Source: a bacterium
GTDB lineage: Bacteria; Calescibacteriota; Calescibacteriia; Calescibacteriales; Calescibacteriaceae
Length of the DNA stretch: 49,093 nucleotides
Direction: 5' to 3'
Assembly (NCBI GenBank): GCA_030550715.1
Contig: JAUQOU010000012.1
Span: 1 to 49,093, forward strand
Each line of letters begins with the position of its first letter. Position 1 is the stretch's first letter. Positions 33,696 to 42,797 of the stretch are shown here, piece by piece. The notes beneath the pieces are model-generated. The model had not been told where the DNA came from and made no database searches. It saw nothing but the letters and a program-made list of their open reading frames with translations. The position numbers and the translations under genes were made by a program.

Positions 33696-36404
33696 TTATT
33701 CTTTACCAGCGACTACTCTTACTGGTTCTTCAATCAAGTTTTCTGCTGTTCCATCTCCCACCTGACCAAATATGTTATCGCCCCAGCACCACACACTTCC
33801 ACTTTTCTTTATAGCACATGTGTAATTTTCGCCAGCTGATATATCGCAAACATCATTCATAACAAGTGTGGGTTCTGAAACAAAATCTCTTTCTACTCTT
33901 ATATCGCAGTTATTGAAACCTGTTCCGATGGGTATAGGGCACAGGTATTCTGAATTATTTGGATTAGCTGAATTTGATAGTTTTGTTTCATCATTCTTTT
34001 CTCTTATTCTTTTTCCTATTTGTCCAAAGTCATTGTATCCCCAACACCAAAGTGTCCCATCTTTTTTTAGTACGCAAGCATGTGACCATCCTATTTCTAT
34101 TTTCTTCAAGTCAAGCATTAGAATTTCTTCGTTTAGTCTAACAGGGGTTGATAAAAAGTGTGGAAAATTTTTCAGAAGTTGTTTTCCTTTTTTTTGAGGG
34201 TCAATATACCAATCTTTCCAAGAACCAAAGCACCAAGATTCATCTTTTTCGGAAATAGCACAAATAAGAGTCCCTCCCACATCAAAATCTATTACAGATT
34301 CCATTTTCTTTGTCGGATTTGTAAGAGGGTCGGGAAGAGCACTGCAGTATCCTAAGTAATGGGCTAATCCCCAGCACCACAAAGAGTTATCTTCTTTCAG
34401 TGCGCAAATCCTTGAACCGAAAAAATATGTAAAATGTAAAACCTTGTATAGTAGCTCATCTTTTTCAAAATTTTCTTCATCTAGCATCCTTCTTGGAATT
34501 TCAAACATATCAAATTTTTTTACTCCGTCAAGAACCTTTACAGGTGTTTTTACGAAGAGCGAATCGTTCCAGTTATTTATGAATTCTCCTTCTGGATCGC
34601 ACGCCGGTTTGCTTATATATACAGGTTTATCATTAAACGAACCTATAATAACATTTTTCCCTTTTCTTTTGTTGCAAGTTCTTTTCCCTACAAGATGTCC
34701 TCTTATATTATTCCCCCAGCACCAAAGAGATTTATCTTCTCTGAGAACACAAACCTGATATACGCCTACCTCAACATGTTCAACATCTTTCATTATTTCA
34801 ACAGGTTGGAAGAAACTATAACATCCTATTTCATTCAATTCTGCACAAATTGAGCATGTATATATATCGCAACCACCGTATGACAGAATATTTGGTAATG
34901 TCAGACAATCAAAAATTACAAAGGGTGACCTCCTGAACTCAAAAAATGAATAGCAATCTGTAAAAGTTAGTGGTATAAATCCCCAGCACCAGAGAGATTT
35001 ATCTTCCTTTACCGCACAGAAAATAGTTTGAAAATCTTCAAATTTCTCTTTTTTGTCAGAAGAAAAGAATGGTGCACCACCAATATCAACATCTATTACT
35101 TTTTCCATTATTTTTGTGGGTAAAAGGATGGGGTTTTCATAGTATTTATCAAGAGTGTGTAATTTTTCAGCAATAAGATGTTCTTCCTCAAATATATCTG
35201 TATCCGGATTGAATACAGTGAGATCAAATGTGGAGGGAAGAAAATATGTTTGGTCATCTGGGTAGTATTGGAGATAATTTTCCCAGAAATCATCAAAAGT
35301 TACTCCTTTCCATTTTTTTGAGGTTTTGTAATCTCTCAACTTTATCCAGAGTGAATTTCCTTTTCCCCAGCACCAGAGATTTCCCGTTTTGTCTATGGCA
35401 CATGTGGCAGAAGGTCCTGTTTCTACCTTTATTATACTTTCAAGGAATTTTGGGACTATAAATGTTTGGGATTCCGCTATGACTCCATATTTTTGGTGAT
35501 AGAGAATAACTTTGAGGAAATATTTTCTTTTTCCATCAAATCCATTTATTTCAACTTCCGATAGGTTTGCGGGGAAAAAATATTTTTTCGTTTTCTCAGA
35601 TGGAAAACGTAGTGTTTCAGAAATTTCAATTATGTAGCTACTTCCATCGGGAAAGTTGTCAGATTGTTTTTCAATTGTAATAGAGATAGCATAAGATGTT
35701 TTTGGTCTTACACTAGCAGGTAAAAGCTGTGAATTTCCCGCTGTATTTAAGAGAGTTTCTTTGAAATCTTCTATGTTATTTGAATTATTATCTGGAAATC
35801 TCCATTTATCTATTAACTCACAGGAAATATCTATTATTTTGTTTTCGTTTTCTTTTTCTATCAAGTAGTTTTTCTCGTGTGAAGGGAATAAGAGTTCTGC
35901 TTCTGCAATGAGAGTTGAGTTGTGAAAAATCTTTATATTAAGAAAATCTTTATCAGCGGGAGTTTTGTTTAATTCAAATGCACCATATAAATTACTATCT
36001 TTTGTTTCAAATTCTAATGGATATTTTTGATTTTTTGAGCTGATAAAAACTACTCCTGTTATTTCGTTTCCATATATTAAAAAAATGTCTTCTGGTATGA
36101 TGAACTTTATAAGCTGAGCGGAGAAAAGCTCCGATGATGGAGTGGCATAGTTTTTATTTTCTGCTGTGATTGGGGAAAGATTTTTTAAGTTGTTTTCAGT
36201 TTTGTCTTCAAAATATTTTCCTGATTTTACTTCATCTATAATTTTCATGATGTCAAAACCACATATATTTTCTGCTTCTTTTTGTTTTTGCGAACTATTA
36301 TTATTCTTTTTTTCTTTACAGGATATGATAAAAGGAGCTCCGCTGACCAAGGAAGATATGTATAATAGAGAGAAAAATAAGAAAAATGTTTTAGTACTTC
36401 CCAT
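33696..36404 (-). CDS. RCC1-repeat lipoprotein with Cys...WCWG motifs
   Basis: 902 aa. Signal peptide TFFLFFSLLYISSLVSGAPFIISC with a possible lipobox Cys. Residues about 60-330 are beta-rich with no recognised family. From about 330 there are seven RCC1-like units, each with C-A/V-x-K-x-D-x-S-L-WCWG, for example CAIDKTGNLWCWG, CVLREDKSLWCWG, CVLKKDGTLWCWG and CAIKKSGSVWCWG; one is WCFG. These form a beta-propeller in which paired Cys may be disulfide-linked in the periplasm or outside. Function unknown; secreted RCC1 propellers often bind proteins. It overlaps the S8 protease gene by 14 bp and is translationally linked to it. Confidence 0.82.
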   Translation of the reverse strand: MGSTKTFFLFFSLLYISSLVSGAPFIISCKEKKNNNSSQKQKEAENICGFDIMKIIDEVKSGKYFEDKTENNLKNLSPITAENKNYATPSSELFSAQLIKFIIPEDIFLIYGNEITGVVFISSKNQKYPLEFETKDSNLYGAFELNKTPADKDFLNIKIFHNSTLIAEAELLFPSHEKNYLIEKENENKIIDISCELIDKWRFPDNNSNNIEDFKETLLNTAGNSQLLPASVRPKTSYAISITIEKQSDNFPDGSSYIIEISETLRFPSEKTKKYFFPANLSEVEINGFDGKRKYFLKVILYHQKYGVIAESQTFIVPKFLESIIKVETGPSATCAIDKTGNLWCWGKGNSLWIKLRDYKTSKKWKGVTFDDFWENYLQYYPDDQTYFLPSTFDLTVFNPDTDIFEEEHLIAEKLHTLDKYYENPILLPTKIMEKVIDVDIGGAPFFSSDKKEKFEDFQTIFCAVKEDKSLWCWGFIPLTFTDCYSFFEFRRSPFVIFDCLTLPNILSYGGCDIYTCSICAELNEIGCYSFFQPVEIMKDVEHVEVGVYQVCVLREDKSLWCWGNNIRGHLVGKRTCNKRKGKNVIIGSFNDKPVYISKPACDPEGEFINNWNDSLFVKTPVKVLDGVKKFDMFEIPRRMLDEENFEKDELLYKVLHFTYFFGSRICALKEDNSLWCWGLAHYLGYCSALPDPLTNPTKKMESVIDFDVGGTLICAISEKDESWCFGSWKDWYIDPQKKGKQLLKNFPHFLSTPVRLNEEILMLDLKKIEIGWSHACVLKKDGTLWCWGYNDFGQIGKRIREKNDETKLSNSANPNNSEYLCPIPIGTGFNNCDIRVERDFVSEPTLVMNDVCDISAGENYTCAIKKSGSVWCWGDNIFGQVGDGTAENLIEEPVRVVAGKE

Positions 36405-37788
36405 ATTTTATTTTAGTGATTGCATTTTTTATTATCAAAAAACAAATAGCAATAATAACGAATAATAGATCTGGTGTTGTGAAGGTACTACATCCACCTG
36501 TTGGGAACATAAGGCAGAACGGGAATAAGAACCAGAACAGAGCACATGCTGGATTTGAGCTTAATATTCTTCCTCCTATTCGGATTATATCAATCAAAAT
36601 AGTCGGATTACTTGATAAATTTATTTCACCAACACATATTGGAGTAATGAACCATGTACAATGCCTTACTGTCCCGATAGAATCTACACAATTGTTACTG
36701 ATTTTTATCTCAATATATATTTGCTTTTCACCACCTCCTGCAAAGCTTATTCTCAAGGTTCTTCTGATTATATCTCCTACATTATTTACACTTGGGTCTA
36801 TAGTAATAAGTAAGGTAAGGCGGGAGAGCGCGGATATAAACCCGGCAGTCCATAAATTTGGAGGCGGGTTAAAATCTGGGGAGAGAGCGTAAAAATTTGG
36901 ACCAAATATGTAGCGGAGATGCTCACGGAACCTTGGAACACCTTCAATTCGGAAGTTTTCATCATCCCATATCATTCCTTCATTACCATTAAGGTTAAAT
37001 CTTACATTTTGTAATCTTTGTTCATCTCCATCAATGTAAGCAAAGTAAAAAGTATATTTGTCAAAATTAAAAGGATCATTTGTTATACTTATATAGATAG
37101 GATAATTTATCATGGGGGCGTTATCTCCATTTGATTGGAGGCAGAATTCTAACTTGTAATTGTCTAAATCATAGATATACTTATTGATATCTGATATTAA
37201 AATTTGATCTTTACCTGCTATTTTATCTCCAAATTCCAAACGGTTAAAGAGGGAAAGAAAAGATTTTTCAACATTTATTATCCCATATCCGTATTCTTTG
37301 TTTATTATATTCCCATTCCCGGATGCACCAAGCTGTATTGCTTTTATATTATAATCAGCTATATTTCTTGCGAAGTAATGATATCCATTCCACGCATAAA
37401 GTAAAGCTGCAAGTCCAGAAACATGTGGAGCAGCGAATGAAGTGCCCGGGTGAGTCCTTGCAGTACCGTATCCAATCCCTCCGTTGATCATTGCAGTTAT
37501 AAGTGGATAACCGTTTGTTTGGGAACCTGATGGAGCCATAAAATGTTCTTTTGCTTGTGTGGTATCAAAGGGATAGCAAGAGTAATCATATCTATTACCA
37601 TTTGGATCAACTGCTCCAACAGATAGAACATATGTTGCTATCGCTGGCCAACACTTGCAGGAGAGACATTTATCGTTGTTCCCAACTGCGGAAATTATTA
37701 AAGTTCCTCCCCTTGCTATCATTTCTGGTGGAGTTTTATCAATTGGATAGGAAAATCTTATTCTTCCTTTCTCTATATATGCATTCAA
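36391..37788 (-). CDS. S8 subtilisin-like protease, C-terminal part (Ser segment), out of frame with N-terminal part
   Basis: 465 codons from a TTG at 37788. The frame is open further upstream to a TAA near 37826, so no true start is needed. It contains the oxyanion Asn region GTLIISAVGNN and the catalytic Ser motif GTSFAAPHVSGLAALLYAW (Ser codon 37438-37440), which complete the Asp and His found in the preceding frame. After the protease domain is a beta-rich region with Cys, then a tail: PTGGCSTFTTPDLLF, a hydrophobic helix and a basic KIKYGKY end, resembling Cys-containing C-terminal sorting signals. The last 14 bases overlap the RCC1 gene start. Confidence 0.8.
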   Translation of the reverse strand: MNAYIEKGRIRFSYPIDKTPPEMIARGGTLIISAVGNNDKCLSCKCWPAIATYVLSVGAVDPNGNRYDYSCYPFDTTQAKEHFMAPSGSQTNGYPLITAMINGGIGYGTARTHPGTSFAAPHVSGLAALLYAWNGYHYFARNIADYNIKAIQLGASGNGNIINKEYGYGIINVEKSFLSLFNRLEFGDKIAGKDQILISDINKYIYDLDNYKLEFCLQSNGDNAPMINYPIYISITNDPFNFDKYTFYFAYIDGDEQRLQNVRFNLNGNEGMIWDDENFRIEGVPRFREHLRYIFGPNFYALSPDFNPPPNLWTAGFISALSRLTLLITIDPSVNNVGDIIRRTLRISFAGGGEKQIYIEIKISNNCVDSIGTVRHCTWFITPICVGEINLSSNPTILIDIIRIGGRILSSNPACALFWFLFPFCLMFPTGGCSTFTTPDLLFVIIAICFLIIKNAITKIKYGKY

Positions 37789-40114
37789 AAAGTTTATTAA
37801 ATTTTGGGTCTTGATAGAGGTTTATACATCCTTGATCATTCTCAATATCACAACCACCACTGATATTTATTATATCTGCAATTGTATCAAATGGTCTTTC
37901 AAAATTATATATTTTTGTGAGTTCATCGGGAGAACTCAAATCTTCTTTTATATATTCTGATGGGCATTTTTCTAATCCGTGGGGTATGCATCTTTTCCAA
38001 CCCACAGCATCACAAAAAACTTTAATCATTTCGCGCTTATTATAGTAAGGTATGAGTTCTATTTTGCCATATTTTTTTACTGCTTTTACCACTTGATATG
38101 GAATTATTTTAACTCCGGGGAATACTCCTACCATACCTCCATTGTTTTCCTTAGCTCCTATAATTGAAGCAACTCCTATTGCGTGCTCAATGAAGTTCGG
38201 GGAGTCATCAAATATAAGAGAAGAAGGTGAATTGTCTCCTTCTCCTGTGATATCCCCTCCACTCAGGAGATTTGCATAATTTAAGTCTATATAATTTATC
38301 TCAGGATGATCAAGCTCAAAAGCGGTATCTATTACTGTGATATTTGGTATGTACGATATGGCATTGATTATATTTTTATGACCTCTCAAATAAACCAAAG
38401 TATGTGATATTGATGTTAAATTCCACTGATAATTTTTATAAAGCGAATCTGCTGAGATAATATTAATTTTCCCTTGATTTATATAAATATCATCGCTTAT
38501 ATTCATAACATAATATTCATCAGAAGGGATATGATTGGAGTGAGTAGGTAATATCTCTTTTAAATCTATAAGATATGCTTTTTCCGGTGTTCTAATAAAT
38601 AAACAATCTCTTTTTCTGATAAATTCTTTAACAAATCCAATGTCTCTAACTTCCGGAAAATATTCTGTAACTTTATCTGGGCTACTTTTCAATATTCCTA
38701 ATTTTTCACTATCAATAAATACTTTTATACAGCTATTATCTTCATAAGTATATAACTTCAATATGGGGAAATCAGGATGTGGATTGATCATAATTTTTTT
38801 ATCATCTATATTTAAAACTTGTAGTGAGTTCAGAATTGATATAAATTCTATACTACCCATCTTAGTTGATGGTGAAGGATATCCTTGGCTAAAAGTAATA
38901 CCATTGTTGAAGAAAATATTCAAAATTTTTATTGGCAAGGGAGGATAGATAACAATGTCAATGTTAGGAAATAAATCGTCTAAAAAATAGCATTTTTCTA
39001 TTTTGCATAATTGAATTATTGAATTAGTATCTATGTCTAAATGTGCCATTTTTATCAAGGGGAAATAATCAGTGGATTTTTCACCCAGAAAATAGAAATA
39101 GGAAACAAAAGTTATATCGCTTATATTATTAAGGAGGTAGTTTTCAAGTTCATCGGGAGCAAGACCAAAGAGTAAGCTTGATGATGGTAAGAGTAGGATA
39201 ATATCCTTCCCAGGAATAATGTCATCTATATTAACCAAAAATCCTAAACTTGAAATTTTTGTATAAACTTCATTAATATCTCCATCGGAGGAAATAGTTA
39301 TATATATAGGTATTACTTCCATCCCTAATTTATCTATATAAATTTTCGCTCGTTTTAAGAAATATATGTTCCTCCCTAAGAAATACAAAAGTCCCTCCCG
39401 TAATTTTGCAAGATGTTCAACATAACTTCTTCCCTCTATTTTGATTTCATTTCCAAAAATACCACCTCGTAAAATTACAGAGTTCAACTTTACCTCGCCG
39501 TAGTTACTCATTATTACAGCAGATATTTCTGATTTTTCTATATTTATTTTTCTTGTTGGTATCAAAAAAGTGTCAAGGGGAGAACCATTTATTTTTGAGC
39601 TTTCTATTTTTATCTCATCTGCAAAGATTATCACCTGACCATCAGGTTCTATCTCTGATTTCTCTATTTTTAGTTCATCAAATTTATATATTCCTCCTTT
39701 TATCTTAATTTTTTCATTATGTATTTTTATTTTATTTTTCTGTCCCAAAAGTTCTTTTCTTGCAGATGGGATTGAGCTTAGTAGGGAAAAATCAAAACCA
39801 AATGGCATACACTCATAATGTTCATTTATCTTAATTATATTACCGCTTACTTTATAGTTTCCCCCTCCTTCAAATTTATATCCATATTTTATGTTTCCAT
39901 TTACTTTGACATTACCTTTGATTTCAACTTCAAAGTTTGAAGTGATATCTGAGCTAATTATAGCTTTACCACTTATTTTTACTTTATCACATGCAAATAT
40001 CCCAGAAGAAAAGTAGGGAACATTAAACTTGATACGTGGTATAGAATTTTCGTTGTTCGGGGGAGCTTTTGGATAAGATAAAATTTCATGTGATTGTATA
40101 TCTCGGGAATACAA
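37739..40114 (-). CDS. S8 subtilisin-like protease, N-terminal part (Asp and His segment)
   Basis: 791 codons from a TTG at 40114, itself unlikely to be the real start because the frame is open upstream to the G-run at 40165-40173. Residues about 20-230 are repeated short strands alternating with Lys/Ile/Glu (KISGKAIISSDI, EIKGNVKVNGNIK, KINIEKSEISAV), like a parallel beta-helix or bactofilin-like surface region. The catalytic Asp motif ITVIDTAFELDHPE (Asp codon 38327-38329) and His motif FIEHAIGVASIIGA (His codon 38183-38185) follow. The frame ends at 37739, before the Ser motif, owing to a one-base shift. Confidence 0.8.
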   Translation of the reverse strand: MYSRDIQSHEILSYPKAPPNNENSIPRIKFNVPYFSSGIFACDKVKISGKAIISSDITSNFEVEIKGNVKVNGNIKYGYKFEGGGNYKVSGNIIKINEHYECMPFGFDFSLLSSIPSARKELLGQKNKIKIHNEKIKIKGGIYKFDELKIEKSEIEPDGQVIIFADEIKIESSKINGSPLDTFLIPTRKINIEKSEISAVIMSNYGEVKLNSVILRGGIFGNEIKIEGRSYVEHLAKLREGLLYFLGRNIYFLKRAKIYIDKLGMEVIPIYITISSDGDINEVYTKISSLGFLVNIDDIIPGKDIILLLPSSSLLFGLAPDELENYLLNNISDITFVSYFYFLGEKSTDYFPLIKMAHLDIDTNSIIQLCKIEKCYFLDDLFPNIDIVIYPPLPIKILNIFFNNGITFSQGYPSPSTKMGSIEFISILNSLQVLNIDDKKIMINPHPDFPILKLYTYEDNSCIKVFIDSEKLGILKSSPDKVTEYFPEVRDIGFVKEFIRKRDCLFIRTPEKAYLIDLKEILPTHSNHIPSDEYYVMNISDDIYINQGKINIISADSLYKNYQWNLTSISHTLVYLRGHKNIINAISYIPNITVIDTAFELDHPEINYIDLNYANLLSGGDITGEGDNSPSSLIFDDSPNFIEHAIGVASIIGAKENNGGMVGVFPGVKIIPYQVVKAVKKYGKIELIPYYNKREMIKVFCDAVGWKRCIPHGLEKCPSEYIKEDLSSPDELTKIYNFERPFDTIADIINISGGCDIENDQGCINLYQDPKFNKLFECIYRERKNKIFLSN
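37787..37791. other. Likely frameshift site inside the S8 protease gene
   Basis: A run of five A on the plus strand (T5 in the coding sense). Removing one base would read ...DPKFNKLLNAYIEKGRIR, joining the Asp/His frame smoothly to the Ser frame. The shift must lie between about 37740 and 37826, since both frames meet stops outside that span; the AAAA at CCCAAAATTT is an alternative site. Confidence 0.6.
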
Positions 40115-40136
40115 ATGATTTGGGTTAGGGGAAAAA

Positions 40137-40265
40137 TTAGTGTTCCCTTTGATTGATATTGATACCCCCCCCCGCAGTTTTGAATTTTAAGTCATCTTCA
40201 GAACACATAGAAAGCGAAGGAGCCAAAAAAATCAAGAAAAAAAACAAAAAGTGTTTTTCTTTCAT
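40137..40265 (-). CDS. Signal-peptide start of the S8 protease, terminated by the G9 run
   Basis: ATG at 40265 is preceded by AAAGGAGG (40273-40280) with 7-base spacing. The N-terminus EKHFLFFFLIFLAPSLSMC is a strong signal peptide, possibly lipoprotein-like with Cys21. After KFKTAGGG the run of nine G puts translation into a frame that ends at a TAA (40137-40139) after 42 codons. With eight or eleven G it would continue as VSISIKGNTNFSPNPNHLY into the long protease frame. It is therefore the true 5' end of that gene. Confidence 0.7.
   Translation of the reverse strand: MKEKHFLFFFLIFLAPSLSMCSEDDLKFKTAGGGININQREH
40165..40173. repeat. C9/G9 mononucleotide tract, candidate phase-variation switch
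   Basis: Nine consecutive C on the plus strand (G on the coding strand) in an AT-rich genome, located about 30 codons into the S8 protease gene. Length 9 is out of frame; 8 or 11 would restore a single reading frame through the N-terminal part. Confidence 0.75.
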
Positions 40266-40272
40266 GTCTAAT

Positions 40273-40280
40273 CCTCCTTT
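40273..40280 (-). promoter_or_regulatory. Strong Shine-Dalgarno for the S8 protease
   Basis: AAAGGAGG with a 7-base spacer to ATG 40265. Most other genes in this window lack any such site, so this one marks a leadered mRNA and decides the true start of the protease gene. Confidence 0.75.
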
Positions 40281-40462
40281 AAATTTTTTTGAAATCTACT
40301 CTTCAACATAAAAAATAATCATTTGTTTCAGGAAAGTCAAGCGAATTTAAAATCGTATTTTTAACTTATATTGTTTAAAATGAGAAATCTTTTTTGTTTT
40401 TGATAAATCAAATAGCTTTTTTGTTTCAAACATAATTTTTTTGCTAAACTCGTTAAATTACA

Positions 40463-41839
40463 ATGAGTAAAAATATGTTTTGCAGAAAGTTTTGTAAATT
40501 AATTGCACATTTCAAGGTCATATATTTTTTGGTTTTTATCTTTACATTTCCTCTGTTTTTCAAACCTGCTTTACCAGATGATAAATTCAAAGTCCTTTTC
40601 TTAACAATTGATAGCCTGAGAGCAGAAAATCTTTCATGCTACGGTAATACGAGAAGAACAACTCCAAATATAGATAAGCTTGCGGAAGAAGGAATAGTTT
40701 TCAGGAAATTCTATGCGGTTTCTGGATGGACTTCTCCTTCACTTGTCTCAATTTTTTCTTCTCTTTTTCCTACTACACACGGAGTTCTCGTCAGAGGACT
40801 TGTTCTCAATCAAAATATAAAAACACCGGTTGAGGTTTTAAAAGAGAACGGCTGGAAAACATACGCAGAACACTGGACCGGCGATACCATCGGAAATTTG
40901 GGATTTGAATTCTCTGGAAATAATATATTTGATTTCCTTAAAAAGCATAAAGACGAAACTTTTTTTGTCTGGTTCCATCTCAGAGGTCCTCACCTACCCT
41001 ATGACCCTCCTGAGGAGTATATCAACCTTTTTCTTCCGGAATCAAAAATAAATCTCAAAAATGTAAGTCAGGAGAAATTGAGACCTATTCTGGAAAAGAA
41101 AATAGTTTATAAAGAATCTGAAAAGATTGAGCTCAACGAAGATGAAATAGAATATGTGAAGCTCTTATACGACGCTGAAGTGAGAAGGCAAGATGAAGAA
41201 GTTGGGAAAATAATAAATCTTCTGAAAGAGCTTGGAATATACGATAAAACCGTTGTTGTTATAACAGCTGATCACGGTGAGGAGCTTTTTGAGCATGGAT
41301 GGGTTGGACACGCTTCAACTTCCCGAAACTCTTCCTTATACGAAGAAATTTTGAAAATCCCGCTTATAATAAGAGTTCCCGGAATAAAAAGATTAGATGT
41401 TGATGTTTTGTCTAGTCAAGTGGATATAATGCCGACTTTACTTGAAATACTTGGTGTCAAGACAAAAGATTTTAATACAGATGGTGTTTCTCTTGTTTCT
41501 TACGAGAGAAAGAAAAACAGGGTGAAGGTAAAAGATGTCGGGAAAAGAGTGGTTTTTGCAGAGTCCTCTCCTTGCGGTTGGCAGTGCAAAGAAAATGAAA
41601 AATGGAAAAGAGTATTTGCTCTTATAGAAGATAACTACAAAATCATCTATTCTAACTTCCTGGGTGATTTCCCTTACGATGTATTTGAACTGTATAGATT
41701 GCCAGATGAGAAAGAAAATCTCCGAGAAAAAGAGAGAGAAAAACTTTCCTATATGATTCAGAAACTTTTTGAAAAGATTTCTGAATCAAAAGCAAAAGCA
41801 GTAAAAATAGGACTTCCAGAGAGGGTGATTTCAAACTAA
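40463..41839 (+). CDS. Alkaline-phosphatase-superfamily (sulfatase-like) secreted hydrolase/transferase
   Basis: 458 aa. A hydrophobic N-terminal segment (VIYFLVFIFTFPLFF, about 20-34) indicates export or a membrane anchor. Core motifs are FLTIDSLRAENLSCYGN, TTPNIDKLAEEGIVF and the metal-binding ITADHGEELFEHGWVGHA. In place of the formylglycine motif CxPxR it has GWTSPSLVSIF, so the nucleophile position is Thr90 and the Arg is Leu. That pattern suits a phosphoester or phosphoglycerol/phosphoethanolamine-type enzyme rather than a true sulfatase (inference). The substrate is unknown. The gene is divergent from the S8 protease with a 197-bp gap. Confidence 0.78.
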   Translation: MSKNMFCRKFCKLIAHFKVIYFLVFIFTFPLFFKPALPDDKFKVLFLTIDSLRAENLSCYGNTRRTTPNIDKLAEEGIVFRKFYAVSGWTSPSLVSIFSSLFPTTHGVLVRGLVLNQNIKTPVEVLKENGWKTYAEHWTGDTIGNLGFEFSGNNIFDFLKKHKDETFFVWFHLRGPHLPYDPPEEYINLFLPESKINLKNVSQEKLRPILEKKIVYKESEKIELNEDEIEYVKLLYDAEVRRQDEEVGKIINLLKELGIYDKTVVVITADHGEELFEHGWVGHASTSRNSSLYEEILKIPLIIRVPGIKRLDVDVLSSQVDIMPTLLEILGVKTKDFNTDGVSLVSYERKKNRVKVKDVGKRVVFAESSPCGWQCKENEKWKRVFALIEDNYKIIYSNFLGDFPYDVFELYRLPDEKENLREKEREKLSYMIQKLFEKISESKAKAVKIGLPERVISN

Positions 41840-41858
41840 AATTTTTGTCTTTCAGCTA

Positions 41859-42734
41859 CTATACTGGCAAGAATTCAAGAAGTTTGCCTATAAGTGATTC
41901 TTTTGTTGGACTGTAAATATGAACACCTCTGAAAACTTTGGTCTGTTTTATTTTCTCTATAAGTTTTGAGCAGAATTCAACGGCAACCTTTTCTTTATCT
42001 TCTTTGCTCTCGTATTTTTTCAGATTTTCTTCAAGTTCTTCTGGTATAACCATTCCCTTTGCGAACTTTTTTATATTTTCAAGTGTTTTTTCAGAAGGAG
42101 TTATTATCACTCCCAGAAGGACATTGATTTTATTTTTATACACGAAATCTGCAAAGTGAGTTATGCTGTTCAGGTCAAATACCGGTTGGGTCTGGAAAAA
42201 TCTCGCTCCTGCGGAAATTTTCTTTTCGGCGTTTTCTTTTAGTTTCTCCGGTTCATCAAATGGATTCAAAGCTGCCCCTACGAAAAAATCACACCTGCTG
42301 TTTATCTCATTTCCTCTGAAATCTAAACCTTTCCCTAAATCTGTTATGAGTTTTATAAGTTCTGTCGTATCTACCTCAAAAACTCCTTTGGGTTTCCCTT
42401 CTTTTGGCATATCTCCCCAAAGAGCGAGAACATTTCTCACTCCTATAGCCCACGCACCTATGAGGTCAGATGTTATTCCGAGTATGTTCCTATCTCTGCA
42501 AGTTATCTGCATTATAGGTTCTATGCCATTTTTTATAGCAAAAAGTGATGCGACAACGGGAGTCATTCTTACAGAAAGCATAGGGTTATCTGTGAGATTA
42601 ACAGCATCAACTTTCCCTCTGACTTCTTTTAACCTTTCCTCAAATGATTCTGTGTTCGGACCTCGTGGTGGAGATATCTCGCATGTTATCAAAAAACTAT
42701 CTCCTTTTTCTATCTTTTCACGAAAGTTAGCCAT
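41859..42734 (-). CDS. metF: Methylenetetrahydrofolate reductase
   Basis: 291 aa TIM-barrel flavoprotein. Motifs LITCEISPPRGPN (with the catalytic Glu), AVNLTDNPMLSVRM, MQITCRDRN, RNVLALWGDMP and ARFFQTQPVFDL match MetF. It reduces methylene-THF to methyl-THF for methionine synthesis or one-carbon metabolism. A partner such as MetV/HdrA, common in anaerobes, is not adjacent. TATAAA (42741-42746) lies 6 bases before the ATG. Confidence 0.93.
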   Translation of the reverse strand: MANFREKIEKGDSFLITCEISPPRGPNTESFEERLKEVRGKVDAVNLTDNPMLSVRMTPVVASLFAIKNGIEPIMQITCRDRNILGITSDLIGAWAIGVRNVLALWGDMPKEGKPKGVFEVDTTELIKLITDLGKGLDFRGNEINSRCDFFVGAALNPFDEPEKLKENAEKKISAGARFFQTQPVFDLNSITHFADFVYKNKINVLLGVIITPSEKTLENIKKFAKGMVIPEELEENLKKYESKEDKEKVAVEFCSKLIEKIKQTKVFRGVHIYSPTKESLIGKLLEFLPV

Positions 42735-42740
42735 AAACTC

Positions 42741-42746
42741 TTTATA
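42741..42746 (-). promoter_or_regulatory. -10-like TATAAA before metF
   Basis: On the minus strand TATAAA, 6 bases, then ATG at 42734; no clear Shine-Dalgarno. Confidence 0.35.
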
Positions 42747-42797
42747 TTTTTGTATTTAGCGAGAAATTTTTATAAATTTTGTTTAAAATTTTTCCTG

